Source of the DNA: an uncultured Prevotella sp.
GTDB lineage: Bacteria > Bacteroidota > Bacteroidia > Bacteroidales > Bacteroidaceae
Direction of reading: 5' to 3'
Assembly (NCBI GenBank): GCA_905234815.1
Contig: CAJOIX010000017.1
Location: 1 to 34,591, forward strand
Length of the DNA stretch: 34,591 bases
The notes beneath the pieces were generated by a model. It was not told where the DNA came from, searched no databases, and saw only the letters and a list, made by a program, of their open reading frames with translations. The translations under genes and the position numbers were made by a program. Position 1 is the first letter of the stretch, and every line of letters begins with the position of its first letter. Positions 22,037 to 31,234 of the stretch are shown piece after piece.

Positions 22037-23764
22037 ATGGCCAATTATTATAGTGATCATCCCGAGATTGCCTATCATCTTTCGCACCCGCTGATGCAGC
22101 GCATCGTGGAACTGAAAGAGCGCAACTTTGCAGATAAGGACAAATTCGATTATGCCCCTGTTGACCTGGGCGATGCCATCGAGAACTACAAGCAGATACT
22201 CGACCTCACAGGCGATATCGCAGCCAACATCATCGCGCCAAACTCCGAGAGCGTTGACCTGGAAGGGCCGCACCTGGAGAACGGTCGCATGATTTATGCT
22301 TCAAAAACTGTGGAAAACATGGAAGCCATGCGCCAAGCCGGACTTTCAGGTGTGAGCATGCCACGCCGCTACGGTGGCCTGAACCTGCCCTCTACAGTGT
22401 TCTCCATGCTGAGCGAACTGGTTTCGGCAGCCGATGCCAGTTTCCAGAATATCTGGTCGCTGCAGAGTTGCATCGAGACGCTCTATGAGTTCGGTTCGGA
22501 AGAGCAGCGCCAGAAATACATTCCCCGCGTATGTCAGGGCGAAACCATGTCGATGGACTTGACCGAACCCGATGCCGGCAGTGACCTGCAGCGCGTGATG
22601 CTCAAAGCCACGTTCGACGAGAAAGAGAACTGCTGGCGGCTGAACGGCGTGAAGCGCTTCATCACCAACGGCGACTCTGATATCCACCTTGTGCTGGCCC
22701 GCTCGGAAGAAGGAACAAAAGACGGCCGCGGACTGTCGATGTTTATCTACGACAAGCGTCAAGGCGGCGTGGATGTGCGCCATATTGAGCACAAGCTGGG
22801 CATTCACGGTTCACCCACCTGCGAGCTGACTTACAAAAATGCGAAAGCAGAACTCTGCGGCAGCACCCGACTGGGACTTATCAAATACGTGATGGCGCTG
22901 ATGAACTGCGCCCGATTGGGTATCGGTGCACAATCGACCGGATTGTCGCAAGAGGCTTACAACGAGGCCCTGGCCTACGCCAAGGAGCGCGCACAGTTCG
23001 GACAGAAAATCCAGGAGTTCCCTGCTGTCTATGATATGCTCTCGCGCATGAAGGCCAAGCTCGATGCCGGACGCACGCTGCTGTATCAGACATCGCGCTA
23101 TGTCGATGTGTACAAAGCGCTGGAAGATATTCAGCGCGAGCGTCAGCTCACGCTTGAAGAAAAGCAGGAACTGAAGAAATTCTCCCGCTTGGCCGATGCC
23201 TTCACACCACTCTGTAAGGGTATGACCTCGGAATATGCCAACCAAAATGCTTTCGACTGCGTTTCGGTGCATGGCGGTTCGGGCTTCATCATGGAGTATA
23301 AGTGTCAACGACTGATGCGCGACGCCCGTATCTTCAACATCTACGAAGGTACCTCACAGTTGCAAGTGGTGGCCGCCATTCGCTACATCACCAACGGCAC
23401 CTATCTCACCATTATCAAGGAGATGCTCGCACAAGAAGTATCGCCCGAGCTGCAATCGCTCAAAGCCCGTGTAGAAAAAATGGTGACGCTCTACGAAGAG
23501 AGCGTGAACTTGGTGAAAGAGGCCGGCAATCAGGAAATGCACGACTTCCTTGCCCGTCGTCTGTACGACATGACTGGCGAAATTGTGATGTCGCTGCTGC
23601 TACTTGAGGATGCCACCCGCGCTCCGGAGCTCTTCCAGAAGTCGGCCAATGTGTATGTGCGCATGGCCGAGGAGAACGTAATCGGCAAGGCTGCTTACGT
23701 GAAGAATTTCACCCAGGATGCACTCGACAACTTCCGTGCCACCGAGAAAAGTGCAGAAGAATAA
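22037..23764 (+). CDS. Acyl-CoA dehydrogenase (long form)
   Basis: A 575-residue FAD enzyme that introduces the alpha-beta double bond into an acyl-CoA and passes electrons to EtfAB, encoded just upstream. It shows the GVSMPRRYGGLNLP and SMDLTEPDAGSDLQ FAD-contact blocks, GVKRFITNGD, HKLGIHGSPTCEL, YAKERAQFGQKI, and IYEGTSQLQ with the putative catalytic Glu437. It is about 190 residues longer than short-chain dehydrogenases. The extra C-terminal helical domain (about 455-575) is typical of the long Bacteroidales form. The acyl substrate is not clear. Confidence 0.94.
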   Translation: MANYYSDHPEIAYHLSHPLMQRIVELKERNFADKDKFDYAPVDLGDAIENYKQILDLTGDIAANIIAPNSESVDLEGPHLENGRMIYASKTVENMEAMRQAGLSGVSMPRRYGGLNLPSTVFSMLSELVSAADASFQNIWSLQSCIETLYEFGSEEQRQKYIPRVCQGETMSMDLTEPDAGSDLQRVMLKATFDEKENCWRLNGVKRFITNGDSDIHLVLARSEEGTKDGRGLSMFIYDKRQGGVDVRHIEHKLGIHGSPTCELTYKNAKAELCGSTRLGLIKYVMALMNCARLGIGAQSTGLSQEAYNEALAYAKERAQFGQKIQEFPAVYDMLSRMKAKLDAGRTLLYQTSRYVDVYKALEDIQRERQLTLEEKQELKKFSRLADAFTPLCKGMTSEYANQNAFDCVSVHGGSGFIMEYKCQRLMRDARIFNIYEGTSQLQVVAAIRYITNGTYLTIIKEMLAQEVSPELQSLKARVEKMVTLYEESVNLVKEAGNQEMHDFLARRLYDMTGEIVMSLLLLEDATRAPELFQKSANVYVRMAEENVIGKAAYVKNFTQDALDNFRATEKSAEE

Positions 23765-23780
23765 TCTCAAATTCATAAGA

Positions 23781-23826
23781 AAAAAAGCGGTGCAGCGCCT
23801 CTTGTGGACGCTGCACCGCTTTTTTT
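23781..23826. terminator. Bidirectional terminator after the etf operon
   Basis: A 17-base perfect stem (AAAAAAGCGGTGCAGCG, 23781-23797, with 23809-23825) with an 11-base loop, ending in a T tract on each strand. It separates the etf operon from the convergent GH43 gene. Confidence 0.92.
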
Positions 23827-23875
23827 GTTTCCTGCCTGTTTATTTGTTATATGAAGTAGCCTGACGAACAGGTCT

Positions 23876-24925
23876 TTACTTTTTCCAGAAATCGAGCAGT
23901 TCCTGAGCCTGACGGCGGGTGATATAGGTCACAGCGCCATGCTTGGGGCGGTCGAAGTTGGTAGTCTTCATGAGTCCACCCTCCTCGTTGAAATGGCCGA
24001 TATTGGTGTAGGTTTTAAAATCTTTGGTTTCGAGGAAACCGAAATTGGCTGGTTTGATGCCATAACAGTCGTACATCAGCACATAAGTATTGCTACCCAA
24101 GCGCTTCCAGCAGTTAGGAGCCTCACACTCTTTCAGCTCTTGGTCAACATATCCAGGCAGATAGGTGTAGGGGCCTGTAGGATGATCGGCCACGGCACGA
24201 AGAATGCCTGCCACCTTGTCGTAGCCAACATAGTGCATATAGAACTTTCCGTCGCTGCCCTGAACAATGTCGGCATCAATATACTCAGGCTTGCCCTCGG
24301 GCTTTTCGAAGATAGGTTTCGGCGAAGTGGTGAAGCGAGTGAAGTCGGAATCCATATAGGCATAATACACTTTGTTAATGTCTGCGCCTATGCGCGTGGT
24401 CCAATACATCATCACGGCCTGTTTGCTTTCGTCCCATAGCATCTGGGGAGCCCATGCACAGCCTATATCTTCAAATCCCTCACATTCGTTCACGCGGAGC
24501 AGCGAATGGCTCCAGTGGATGAGATCTTTCGACTTCATGAGCACGAGGTTGCGATTGTTGCCCCAACCATAGTCTTTTTCGCTGCGCTCCCAAAGTGTAT
24601 TGCGCAGGCCTTCCTTTTGTGCAAAGATATGCAGGTCGGTCAGTGCCAGATAGTAAGTGCCGTCGGGAGCACGCATAATAAACGGGTCGCGAATGCCTCG
24701 CTGCTCGGCAATGGTGTCGCCGCTGATGACAGGTTTGTTGTCGTTGAGCGCCGTAAAGGTATAGCCATCAGTGCTTACGGCCATGTGCAGACTGTGGTCT
24801 TCATCTGTGAAGAACACCATGAGATAAGCGTCGAGTTTCTCTGGCTCTGCAGACTGACAACCGGCAAAAATTAAAGTTGCTACAAACGTGGCAAGCAGCG
24901 CCACAGCATGAAAAATCTTTTGCAT
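23876..24925 (-). CDS. GH43-like glycoside hydrolase lipoprotein
   Basis: 349 residues. The signal peptide ends in LIFAGC with the lipidated Cys at 23. The rest reads as a five-bladed propeller of the GH43 type: repeated YYLALTD, WSHSLLRV, WAPQMLWDESKQAVMMYWT and YMHYVGYDKV strands, RGIRDPF with Asp80 in the family's DPF position, and KECEAPNCW with the likely catalytic Glu. GH43 enzymes cleave arabinose or xylose side groups. The substrate of this one is not predictable. It probably sits on a periplasmic or outer-membrane face. It has its own promoter and no SusC/D partners nearby. Confidence 0.85.
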   Translation of the reverse strand: MQKIFHAVALLATFVATLIFAGCQSAEPEKLDAYLMVFFTDEDHSLHMAVSTDGYTFTALNDNKPVISGDTIAEQRGIRDPFIMRAPDGTYYLALTDLHIFAQKEGLRNTLWERSEKDYGWGNNRNLVLMKSKDLIHWSHSLLRVNECEGFEDIGCAWAPQMLWDESKQAVMMYWTTRIGADINKVYYAYMDSDFTRFTTSPKPIFEKPEGKPEYIDADIVQGSDGKFYMHYVGYDKVAGILRAVADHPTGPYTYLPGYVDQELKECEAPNCWKRLGSNTYVLMYDCYGIKPANFGFLETKDFKTYTNIGHFNEEGGLMKTTNFDRPKHGAVTYITRRQAQELLDFWKK

Positions 24926-24960
24926 AGAGAAGAATTTATTGTTATTGGATTTTCTATATG

Positions 24961-24968
24961 CAAAGATA
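24961..24968 (-). promoter_or_regulatory. -7 box of the GH43-like gene
   Basis: TATCTTTG on the minus strand, 35 bases before the ATG at 24925. A TTTG lies upstream, but at 24 bases, longer than usual. Confidence 0.5.
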
Positions 24969-25018
24969 CACTTTTATGGTCTGAATATACCACAAAAAGA
25001 CGAGAACGAACGAGATTA

Positions 25019-25549
25019 TTATTCTGCGTCGAAATAGACGATGCTCATACGCAGGTGTTCCTCTTCAGAACGGTGGGACACAAACACGGCATCGGCAGTT
25101 GGGTCATACCACTTTGGTTTGCTGCCCAACAGGCAGTTGAAAGCCATTCCGCGCACCCAGTAGCCCTGCTGCCAGCTGAAGCCCATGCCGATTTCGTACA
25201 GCCGCTCCACAAGTTCCGGATGTGCTTTCAGAATCTGGAGCACCTCTTTCACTTCTTTTTTCGTTGGGAAACGGAAACTGTAATAGGAATCTGGGCGAAA
25301 TTCATAGCCGTCGTCCTTTGCATCCGTGCAGAAAGCTTCAAAACGGCGAGAAGAAATTTCTCCTGCCTCAAACGTGCCAAGCACTTTCAGCAATATACCT
25401 TGTTTCTTGCTACTCGCTTCACGAATACAGAGATAGCGCGAAGCAACAAAATGAGCAAAAATGCGCCGAGGAAGACGATAGAGTATTTTTTTATGGTGGT
25501 GAAGCGAGACCTTCTCACCAACAGTCCAGCGCGATTTTTTCTCAGTCAT
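25019..25549 (-). CDS. Unrecognised soluble protein, 176 residues
   Basis: A start at the ATG at 25549 is favoured because GGAGG (25556-25560) lies six bases upstream, a stronger ribosome site than any neighbour has; the TTG at 25555 would overlap that spacing. The N-terminus is basic (LHHHKKILYRLPRRIF) and the C-terminal half mixed alpha/beta (KKEVKEVLQILKAHPELVERL). No signal peptide, membrane helix or known catalytic motif. The GH43 gene follows on the same strand after 93 bases but has its own promoter. Function unknown. Confidence 0.7.
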   Translation of the reverse strand: MTEKKSRWTVGEKVSLHHHKKILYRLPRRIFAHFVASRYLCIREASSKKQGILLKVLGTFEAGEISSRRFEAFCTDAKDDGYEFRPDSYYSFRFPTKKEVKEVLQILKAHPELVERLYEIGMGFSWQQGYWVRGMAFNCLLGSKPKWYDPTADAVFVSHRSEEEHLRMSIVYFDAE

Positions 25550-25555
25550 ACTCAA

Positions 25556-25560
25556 CCTCC
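25556..25560 (-). promoter_or_regulatory. Strong Shine-Dalgarno site for the 176-residue protein
   Basis: GGAGG, 6 bases before the ATG at 25549. Rare in this window and decisive for the start. Confidence 0.75.
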
Positions 25561-25598
25561 GTTTTGAATAATACCTAAATTAGAAGTTCAAATTGATG

Positions 25599-25606
25599 CA
25601 AAGATA
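25599..25606 (-). promoter_or_regulatory. -7 box for the 176-residue protein gene
   Basis: TATCTTTG on the minus strand, 49 bases before the ATG at 25549. A TTTG 17 bases upstream is nearer than consensus. Confidence 0.45.
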
Positions 25607-25755
25607 AAAAAAAGAAATATTCTACAAAAAGAAAATGCTGTTATTCGGCGATTTGCCCAAATGCGAACTTCCGTTGAGCGCTATGCTGCTGAAAATGTCA
25701 GCAATAACATTGGGAAAAATGTTGTTTCCTTGCACACTATCTCGCAATTAAATTG

Positions 25756-25763
25756 TATCTTTG
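25756..25763 (+). promoter_or_regulatory. -7 box of dnaG
   Basis: TATCTTTG, 23 bases before the dnaG ATG at 25787. No TTTG at optimal distance; a TTG lies at 25730-25732. The stretch 25607-25755 shows no supported gene. Confidence 0.5.
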
Positions 25764-25786
25764 CTGAAAGAAGAAAACTAACAAGT

Positions 25787-27763
25787 ATGATTGATCGGCA
25801 GACAGTAGAACGCATAAAAGCCGCCGCCAACATTGTGGATGTGGTGTCGGAGTTTGTCACACTGCGCAAGAGTGGTGCCAACTTCAAGGGTTTGTGCCCG
25901 TTTCACAACGAGCGCACCCCATCGTTCTTTGTATCGCCCGCTCGCGGCACCTGCCACTGCTTTGGCTGTGGCAAGGGAGGCACGCCCGTGAGTTTCATCA
26001 TGGAGCACGAGCAGATGACCTATCCCGAGGCGCTGCGCTGGTTGGCACGTAAATATAACATTGAAATACAGGAACGAGAGTTGACCGACGAAGAACGGCG
26101 CGAACAAAGTGAGCGCGAGTCTATGTTCATCGTCAACGAATGGGCTGCCAAATACTTTGCCGACAATCTGCACTCGCATCCCGACGGACAAGCCATCGGT
26201 ATGCAATACTTCCGCAGTAGAGGTTTTCGCGATGACATTATTGAGAAATTTCAACTGGGCTTTTCGCTCAACGACCGGCTGGCACTCGCAAAGACAGCTG
26301 TGAAGCAAGGCTACAAAGAAGAGTTTCTTGAAAAGACAGGCATCTGCTACAAGAACGACCGTGGACAGATGATTGACCGTTACGCGGGAAGAGTTATTTT
26401 CCCGTGGATAGGTGTAAGCGGAAAAGTGGTTGGTTTCGGTGGGCGTAAGCTCGATGCTGCCACAAAAGGGGTAGTACAGAAATACGTCAATTCGCCCGAC
26501 AGCGACATCTACCACAAAGACCATGAACTCTACGGAATATTCCAGGCCAAGCGGGCCATCACAAAAGAAGACTGCGTCTATATGGTGGAAGGCTACACAG
26601 ACGTGATTTCCATGCATCAATGTGGCATAGAAAACGTGGTGGCTAACTCCGGAACGGCGCTCTCGGTACACCAAATACATATTCTCCACCGCTTCACTTC
26701 AAACATTGTTTTACTCTACGACGGCGATGCTGCTGGCATCCATGCCGCCCTGCGCGGAACGGATATGCTTCTGGCCGAAGGAATGAACCTCAAAGTGATG
26801 CTCCTACCCGACGGCGATGATCCTGATTCTTTTGCACGCAAGCACACCGCAGAAGATTTCCGAAATTATATTGAAGCACATCAAACCGACTTCATACAGT
26901 TTAAGACTGACCTGCTGCTCCGTAATGAGCGCGATCCGCTGAAACGCTCGGAAGCCATCTCGTCAATCATTGAGAGCATCTCAATGGTGCCCAACCCTGT
27001 GCTGCGCGATGCCTATCTGCACGACTGTGCTCAACGCGTGGGCATTAAAGAATCGACACTGGTGAATCAGCTAAACACCTTCGTGCGCAATCGTCGCGCC
27101 AGCAACCAACAGTCCTCACCCCTCAGCCAAGAACCAACAACCACTTCACAAGCAGCAGCCAACGCAGCACTTCTGCGCGCACAGCAAGCCGACAACAAAG
27201 TGGAATCTCTGCTGGCAAAACTCATTCTGCAGCGAGGCGATGAACTACTACTCATGGATGTGGAAGGCGAAACAGAAAAAACGCACGACTATACCGTGGC
27301 CGAATATGTGAAGGGTAATCTCCAAGCCGATAATCTGACGCTTACCAATCCGCTCTATCAGCGCATCATTGACGAAGCTGCAGCCGAAAGTGCAAAGCCC
27401 GACTTCCGCAGCGAGCAGTACTTTCTCAACCACGAAGATATCAACATTAGTCAACTGGCCATGCAGCTCACTACTGAGCACTATCAACTACAAACCACAG
27501 CTCAGCAGCCAGCAACAGAAGACCCTGAAGAACAGCAGCGCCAGCTGAAGGCACAGCGCGCGAAATTGTTGGCAGAGGTTGACCACCTCTTGTTAGATTT
27601 CAGAAAAGAATATGTGGATCGACGCCTGAAAGAACTCATGGACGATATTCGCCAGCCAGGCCTCGACGATGTCACCAAACGACAGAAACTGGCCGAATAT
27701 CAACAAATGCAAACCATCAAGAACGCCATTGCCCAACAACTTGGCAATAATCTCGGCGTTTGA
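25787..27763 (+). CDS. dnaG: DNA primase DnaG
   Basis: A 658-residue primase that lays RNA primers at the replication fork. Zinc ribbon: Cys37, His40, Cys58, Cys61 (LCPFHNERTPSFF, CHCFGCG). The TOPRIM core has VEGYTDVISMHQ (catalytic Glu) and LLYDGDAAGIHA, and the DnaB-binding C-terminus follows a Gln/Ser-rich linker (about 420-460). The ATG at 25787 opens MIDRQTVERIKAAANIVDVV, the normal primase start. The upstream ATG at 25661 lies above the -7 box and was rejected. It sits 47 bases before yraN. Confidence 0.96.
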   Translation: MIDRQTVERIKAAANIVDVVSEFVTLRKSGANFKGLCPFHNERTPSFFVSPARGTCHCFGCGKGGTPVSFIMEHEQMTYPEALRWLARKYNIEIQERELTDEERREQSERESMFIVNEWAAKYFADNLHSHPDGQAIGMQYFRSRGFRDDIIEKFQLGFSLNDRLALAKTAVKQGYKEEFLEKTGICYKNDRGQMIDRYAGRVIFPWIGVSGKVVGFGGRKLDAATKGVVQKYVNSPDSDIYHKDHELYGIFQAKRAITKEDCVYMVEGYTDVISMHQCGIENVVANSGTALSVHQIHILHRFTSNIVLLYDGDAAGIHAALRGTDMLLAEGMNLKVMLLPDGDDPDSFARKHTAEDFRNYIEAHQTDFIQFKTDLLLRNERDPLKRSEAISSIIESISMVPNPVLRDAYLHDCAQRVGIKESTLVNQLNTFVRNRRASNQQSSPLSQEPTTTSQAAANAALLRAQQADNKVESLLAKLILQRGDELLLMDVEGETEKTHDYTVAEYVKGNLQADNLTLTNPLYQRIIDEAAAESAKPDFRSEQYFLNHEDINISQLAMQLTTEHYQLQTTAQQPATEDPEEQQRQLKAQRAKLLAEVDHLLLDFRKEYVDRRLKELMDDIRQPGLDDVTKRQKLAEYQQMQTIKNAIAQQLGNNLGV

Positions 27764-27810
27764 CGAATAAAACAAAAAAGCATTTGTATTTTGGTTATAC
27801 CCAGAAAAAA

Positions 27811-28188
27811 ATGGCACAACACAATCAGTTGGGTAAATGGGGAGAAGAAAGAGCCTGCCGCTATCTTGAAGAGCAAGGCTACTCCATTCGCGAACGCGAC
27901 TTTGCCATAAATCACAAAGATTTGGACATCGTGGCCATTTCGCCCGATGAGACTGAACTGGTTTTCATTGAAGTGAAAACCCGCACGAGCGATGATTTTA
28001 TCTCACCGCTTCAAGCTATCAATAGAAAGAAGATTCTCAACCTTCTGAAGGCTGCCAATGCTTATATCCAAGCAGAACCGCGAGATTACAACATTCGGTT
28101 TGACATCATCACCATAGTAGGCACAGCAGAAGATAATCTTCGCATTGAGCACATTCCCGATGCGTTCAATCCTCTGCTGTTTATCTGA
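27811..28188 (+). CDS. YraN-family (UPF0102) nuclease-like protein
   Basis: 125 residues of the YraN family, which has a restriction-endonuclease-like fold. The signature appears in order: GKWGEERACRYLEEQGY at the N-terminus, then Asp39 (DLDIVAI), Glu54 and Lys56 (FIEVKTR), the D...ExK catalytic pattern. A biochemical role is not settled for the family; a DNA recombination or repair function has been suggested. The ATG at 27811 was taken over a TTG at 27760 that would overlap dnaG. It ends 3 bases before the opposing glmS stop. Confidence 0.9.
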   Translation: MAQHNQLGKWGEERACRYLEEQGYSIRERDFAINHKDLDIVAISPDETELVFIEVKTRTSDDFISPLQAINRKKILNLLKAANAYIQAEPRDYNIRFDIITIVGTAEDNLRIEHIPDAFNPLLFI

Positions 28189-28191
28189 TTT

Positions 28192-30036
28192 TTATTCTAC
28201 AGTGACCGACTTGGCCAGGTTGCGCGGCTGATCCACATCGCAACCCTTTACTACGGCAATGTGATAGGCCAGGAGTTGCAGCGGGATTACTGTAAGCAAC
28301 GGTGTGAGACATTCCTCTGTGGCGGGCACCTCAATGGTAAAGTCGGCCAAACGCTGCACCTGCTCATCGCCTTTGGTGACAATGGCTATAACACGTCCCT
28401 GACGCGCTTTGATTTCTTGGATGTTACTTACCACCTTCTCATAGGTACCACAGCGCGGAGCCACCACTACAACGGGCATTTCTTGCGAGATGAGTGCAAT
28501 GGGCCCATGCTTCATCTCTGCTGCGGGATAACCTTCAGCATGAATATAGGAGATTTCTTTGAGTTTCAATGCGCCCTCCATTGCCACGGGATAATTGTAG
28601 CCACGACCCAAATAGATGAAGTTTTGGGCGTATGTAAAGGTCTTGGCGAAGTCGGCAATGCGCTTTTCCTGCTGTAATACACGCTCTATCTTATCAGGTA
28701 TCTGTCCCAGTTCGCGCACAACATTCAGGTATTGTTGTTGGCTCATGGTTCCTTTCTCGCGACCGATGCAAAGCGCCAGCATGATGAGTGCAGTGACTTG
28801 GGCTGTGAAAGCCTTTGTCGAAGCTACACCAATCTCTGGACCAACATGAGTATAACAACCACTATCTGACACGCGGGGGATTGAGGAACCTACCACGTTA
28901 CAAATGGAAAAAATAAAGGCACCCTTCGCCTTAGCCAACTGAATAGCTGCCAATGTATCGGCTGTTTCGCCCGATTGAGAAATGGCAATCACCACATCAC
29001 CTTTGTTGATAACAGGCTTACGATAACGAAACTCTGACGAGTATTCCACCTCAACGGGTATCTGAGCAAATTCCTCAATGGCATACATGGCTATCAAGCC
29101 GGCATGCCAACTCGTGCCGCAGGCGGTGATAATAATACGTTTAGCCTTCAGGAATCGGTCTTTATTGTCGATAAAACCAGAGAGTGCGATATTGTCCTGA
29201 CGCACATTGACACGACCACGCATAGAGTCGGTGAGCGTACGAGGCTGTTCAAAGATTTCTTTGAGCATGAAATGCGGATAACCACCTTTCTCCAACTGAC
29301 TCAAGGAAAGTTCCAATCGCTTGATTTCTGGTGTTTTTTGCACATTGCTGATCGTGGTCACTTCAACCTCGGCTGCAAGCGAAAGGGTCACCACCTCTTC
29401 GTCTTCGATATAAATGACGCGGTCTGTGTATTCCACAATGGGCGTTGCATCTGAGGCAAGGAAATACTCTCCATCTCCTATTCCTACCACAAGAGGCGAG
29501 CCTTGACGGGCAGCAATGAGCGTTTCGGGATGTTCCTTATCGAGCACTGCAATGGCATAGGCCCCCACCACCTGCTGAAGAGCCAGCTGAACAGCAGTCT
29601 TCAGGTCTGTGTTTTTGTTCACCTGTGTGTATTCAATCAACTGAATGAGTACCTCAGTGTCCGTTTCCGACTTAAAGGTGTATCCTTCTTGCTGCAATCC
29701 GGCCTTCAGCACAGCATAGTTTTCGATGATTCCATTGTGAATAATGGCCAACCGCTCCGACTCCGAGTAGTGAGGATGAGCATTCACGGTTGTGGGTTCG
29801 CCGTGGGTGGCCCAGCGGGTGTGGGCTATACCGACACAACCACTGGTATCTTTGTCCATACATAACGACTCCAGTTCAGCCACTTTACCCTTGGCCTTAT
29901 ACACATTGAGTTGGCCATCACCATTGATTAGTGCCACACCGGCACTATCATAACCGCGATATTCCAAGCGGTGCAATCCTTTCATCAAAATCGGATACGC
30001 CTCGCGTTTACCGATATATCCTACTATTCCACACAT
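28192..30036 (-). CDS. glmS: Glutamine--fructose-6-phosphate aminotransferase GlmS
   Basis: A 614-residue enzyme making glucosamine 6-phosphate for peptidoglycan and lipid A from fructose 6-phosphate and glutamine. MCGIVGYIG at the start, with Cys2 as nucleophile after Met removal, GIAHTRWATHGEP and the HNGIIENY box form the glutaminase domain; two SIS sugar-isomerase domains follow (ACGTSWHAGL, ISQSGETADT, and YLGRGYNYPVAMEGALKLKE). Last gene of the glnN-dapF-dapL-glmS set, starting 25 bases after dapL ends. No glmS ribozyme-like sequence was seen in that gap. Confidence 0.97.
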   Translation of the reverse strand: MCGIVGYIGKREAYPILMKGLHRLEYRGYDSAGVALINGDGQLNVYKAKGKVAELESLCMDKDTSGCVGIAHTRWATHGEPTTVNAHPHYSESERLAIIHNGIIENYAVLKAGLQQEGYTFKSETDTEVLIQLIEYTQVNKNTDLKTAVQLALQQVVGAYAIAVLDKEHPETLIAARQGSPLVVGIGDGEYFLASDATPIVEYTDRVIYIEDEEVVTLSLAAEVEVTTISNVQKTPEIKRLELSLSQLEKGGYPHFMLKEIFEQPRTLTDSMRGRVNVRQDNIALSGFIDNKDRFLKAKRIIITACGTSWHAGLIAMYAIEEFAQIPVEVEYSSEFRYRKPVINKGDVVIAISQSGETADTLAAIQLAKAKGAFIFSICNVVGSSIPRVSDSGCYTHVGPEIGVASTKAFTAQVTALIMLALCIGREKGTMSQQQYLNVVRELGQIPDKIERVLQQEKRIADFAKTFTYAQNFIYLGRGYNYPVAMEGALKLKEISYIHAEGYPAAEMKHGPIALISQEMPVVVVAPRCGTYEKVVSNIQEIKARQGRVIAIVTKGDEQVQRLADFTIEVPATEECLTPLLTVIPLQLLAYHIAVVKGCDVDQPRNLAKSVTVE

Positions 30037-30061
30037 AGTCTTACCTTATTATTATTTATTT

Positions 30062-31234
30062 CTATTTTTCTATTTTCTTTTGCTGAATTCTTTTTATCGC
30101 TTCTTTACAGTCTTCCCTTTTTGAGAAAGCAGAAAAACGCACGAAACCTTCGCCGCCTTCGCCAAACCCCACACCTGGCGTACAGACAATTTGGCACTCA
30201 GCAAGCAATAAATCGAAGAACTCCCACGACTTCATTCCCTTCGGAGTACGACACCACAGATAGGGTGAATTCTTACCGCCATACACTTCAAAGTCCAAGG
30301 TTTTTAGTCCATCGGAGAGTATCCGAGCCGTTTCGCGATAATAGCAAATGTTTTCGTTGAGTGCCTTTCTGCCTTCGGGGGAGAAAGTTGCCATTGCTGC
30401 CCGCTGCGTGATATATGAAGTTCCATTGTATTTGGTTGATTGACGGCGGAGCCACATTGCTTGCAAGCCCGTCTCCTTCGGTACTATTGTGTAGCCACAG
30501 CGCAAGCCTGTGAAGCCAGCACTCTTGCTGAAGCTATGCACTTCTATGGCCACTTGCTTTGCTCCTTTAAGCTCATAAATGCTGTGGGGTACATCACTGT
30601 CTTCGATAAAACACTCATAGGCAGCATCAAAAATAATGATACTTTTCTGCTTGATAGCATAATCAACCCACTGTTGCAGCTGCTGACGAGTCAAAACAGC
30701 ACCTGTGGGATTGTTGGGGAAACAAAGAAAGATGATGTCAGCCCTTTCTCGCGGCAGTTCAGGTATAAACTTGTTCTGGGGTGTGCAAGGCAATTGCAAG
30801 ACTTCCCTTCCTGCCATTATACTACTATCAACATAGGCAGGATACGACGGGTCACATATAGCCACACGATTGTTGGGCAGGAACAGTTCATTGAGATTGC
30901 CTAAATCGCTACCAGCACCATCGCTGACGAAGACTTCGTCTAATTCGAGGTCAATACCACGGGGATTAAAATCATTTGCAATAATAGCCTGACGCAGCCA
31001 ACTGTAGCCTTCTTCTGGGCCATATCCCCGGAATGTTTCTGCTCCCCCCATCTCATCAACAGCTTTGTGCATAGCTTCAATGATTGGTTTGGACAATGGG
31101 AACGACACATCGCCAATACCCAAATGCAAGAGGCGGTGAGAAGGATGTTGCCGACTGTATTCCTGCGAGCGAAGCACAATCTCTTTAAAGAGATAGCGAT
31201 CGGGCAACTGATTGAAGTTGGGATTCTTATTCAT
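30062..31234 (-). CDS. dapL: LL-diaminopimelate aminotransferase
   Basis: A 390-residue PLP aminotransferase converting tetrahydrodipicolinate directly to LL-diaminopimelate with glutamate as donor. It shows LHLGIGDVSFPL, GGAETFRGYGPEEGY, FPNNPTGAV, and SFSKSAGFTGLRCGY with the PLP lysine. The ATG at 31234 starts 8 bases before the end of dapF, so they are translationally coupled. Its product is the substrate of DapF, the adjacent gene. The TTG at 31240 was rejected in favour of the ATG. Confidence 0.95.
   Translation of the reverse strand: MNKNPNFNQLPDRYLFKEIVLRSQEYSRQHPSHRLLHLGIGDVSFPLSKPIIEAMHKAVDEMGGAETFRGYGPEEGYSWLRQAIIANDFNPRGIDLELDEVFVSDGAGSDLGNLNELFLPNNRVAICDPSYPAYVDSSIMAGREVLQLPCTPQNKFIPELPRERADIIFLCFPNNPTGAVLTRQQLQQWVDYAIKQKSIIIFDAAYECFIEDSDVPHSIYELKGAKQVAIEVHSFSKSAGFTGLRCGYTIVPKETGLQAMWLRRQSTKYNGTSYITQRAAMATFSPEGRKALNENICYYRETARILSDGLKTLDFEVYGGKNSPYLWCRTPKGMKSWEFFDLLLAECQIVCTPGVGFGEGGEGFVRFSAFSKREDCKEAIKRIQQKKIEK

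Noticed and set aside
25661..25786. Longer dnaG start at 25661
   Set aside because: The extra 42 residues are unlike primase and are read across a -7 promoter box.
30037..30061. glmS ribozyme or riboswitch upstream of glmS
   Set aside because: The gap to dapL is only 25 AT-rich bases, too short for a ribozyme.
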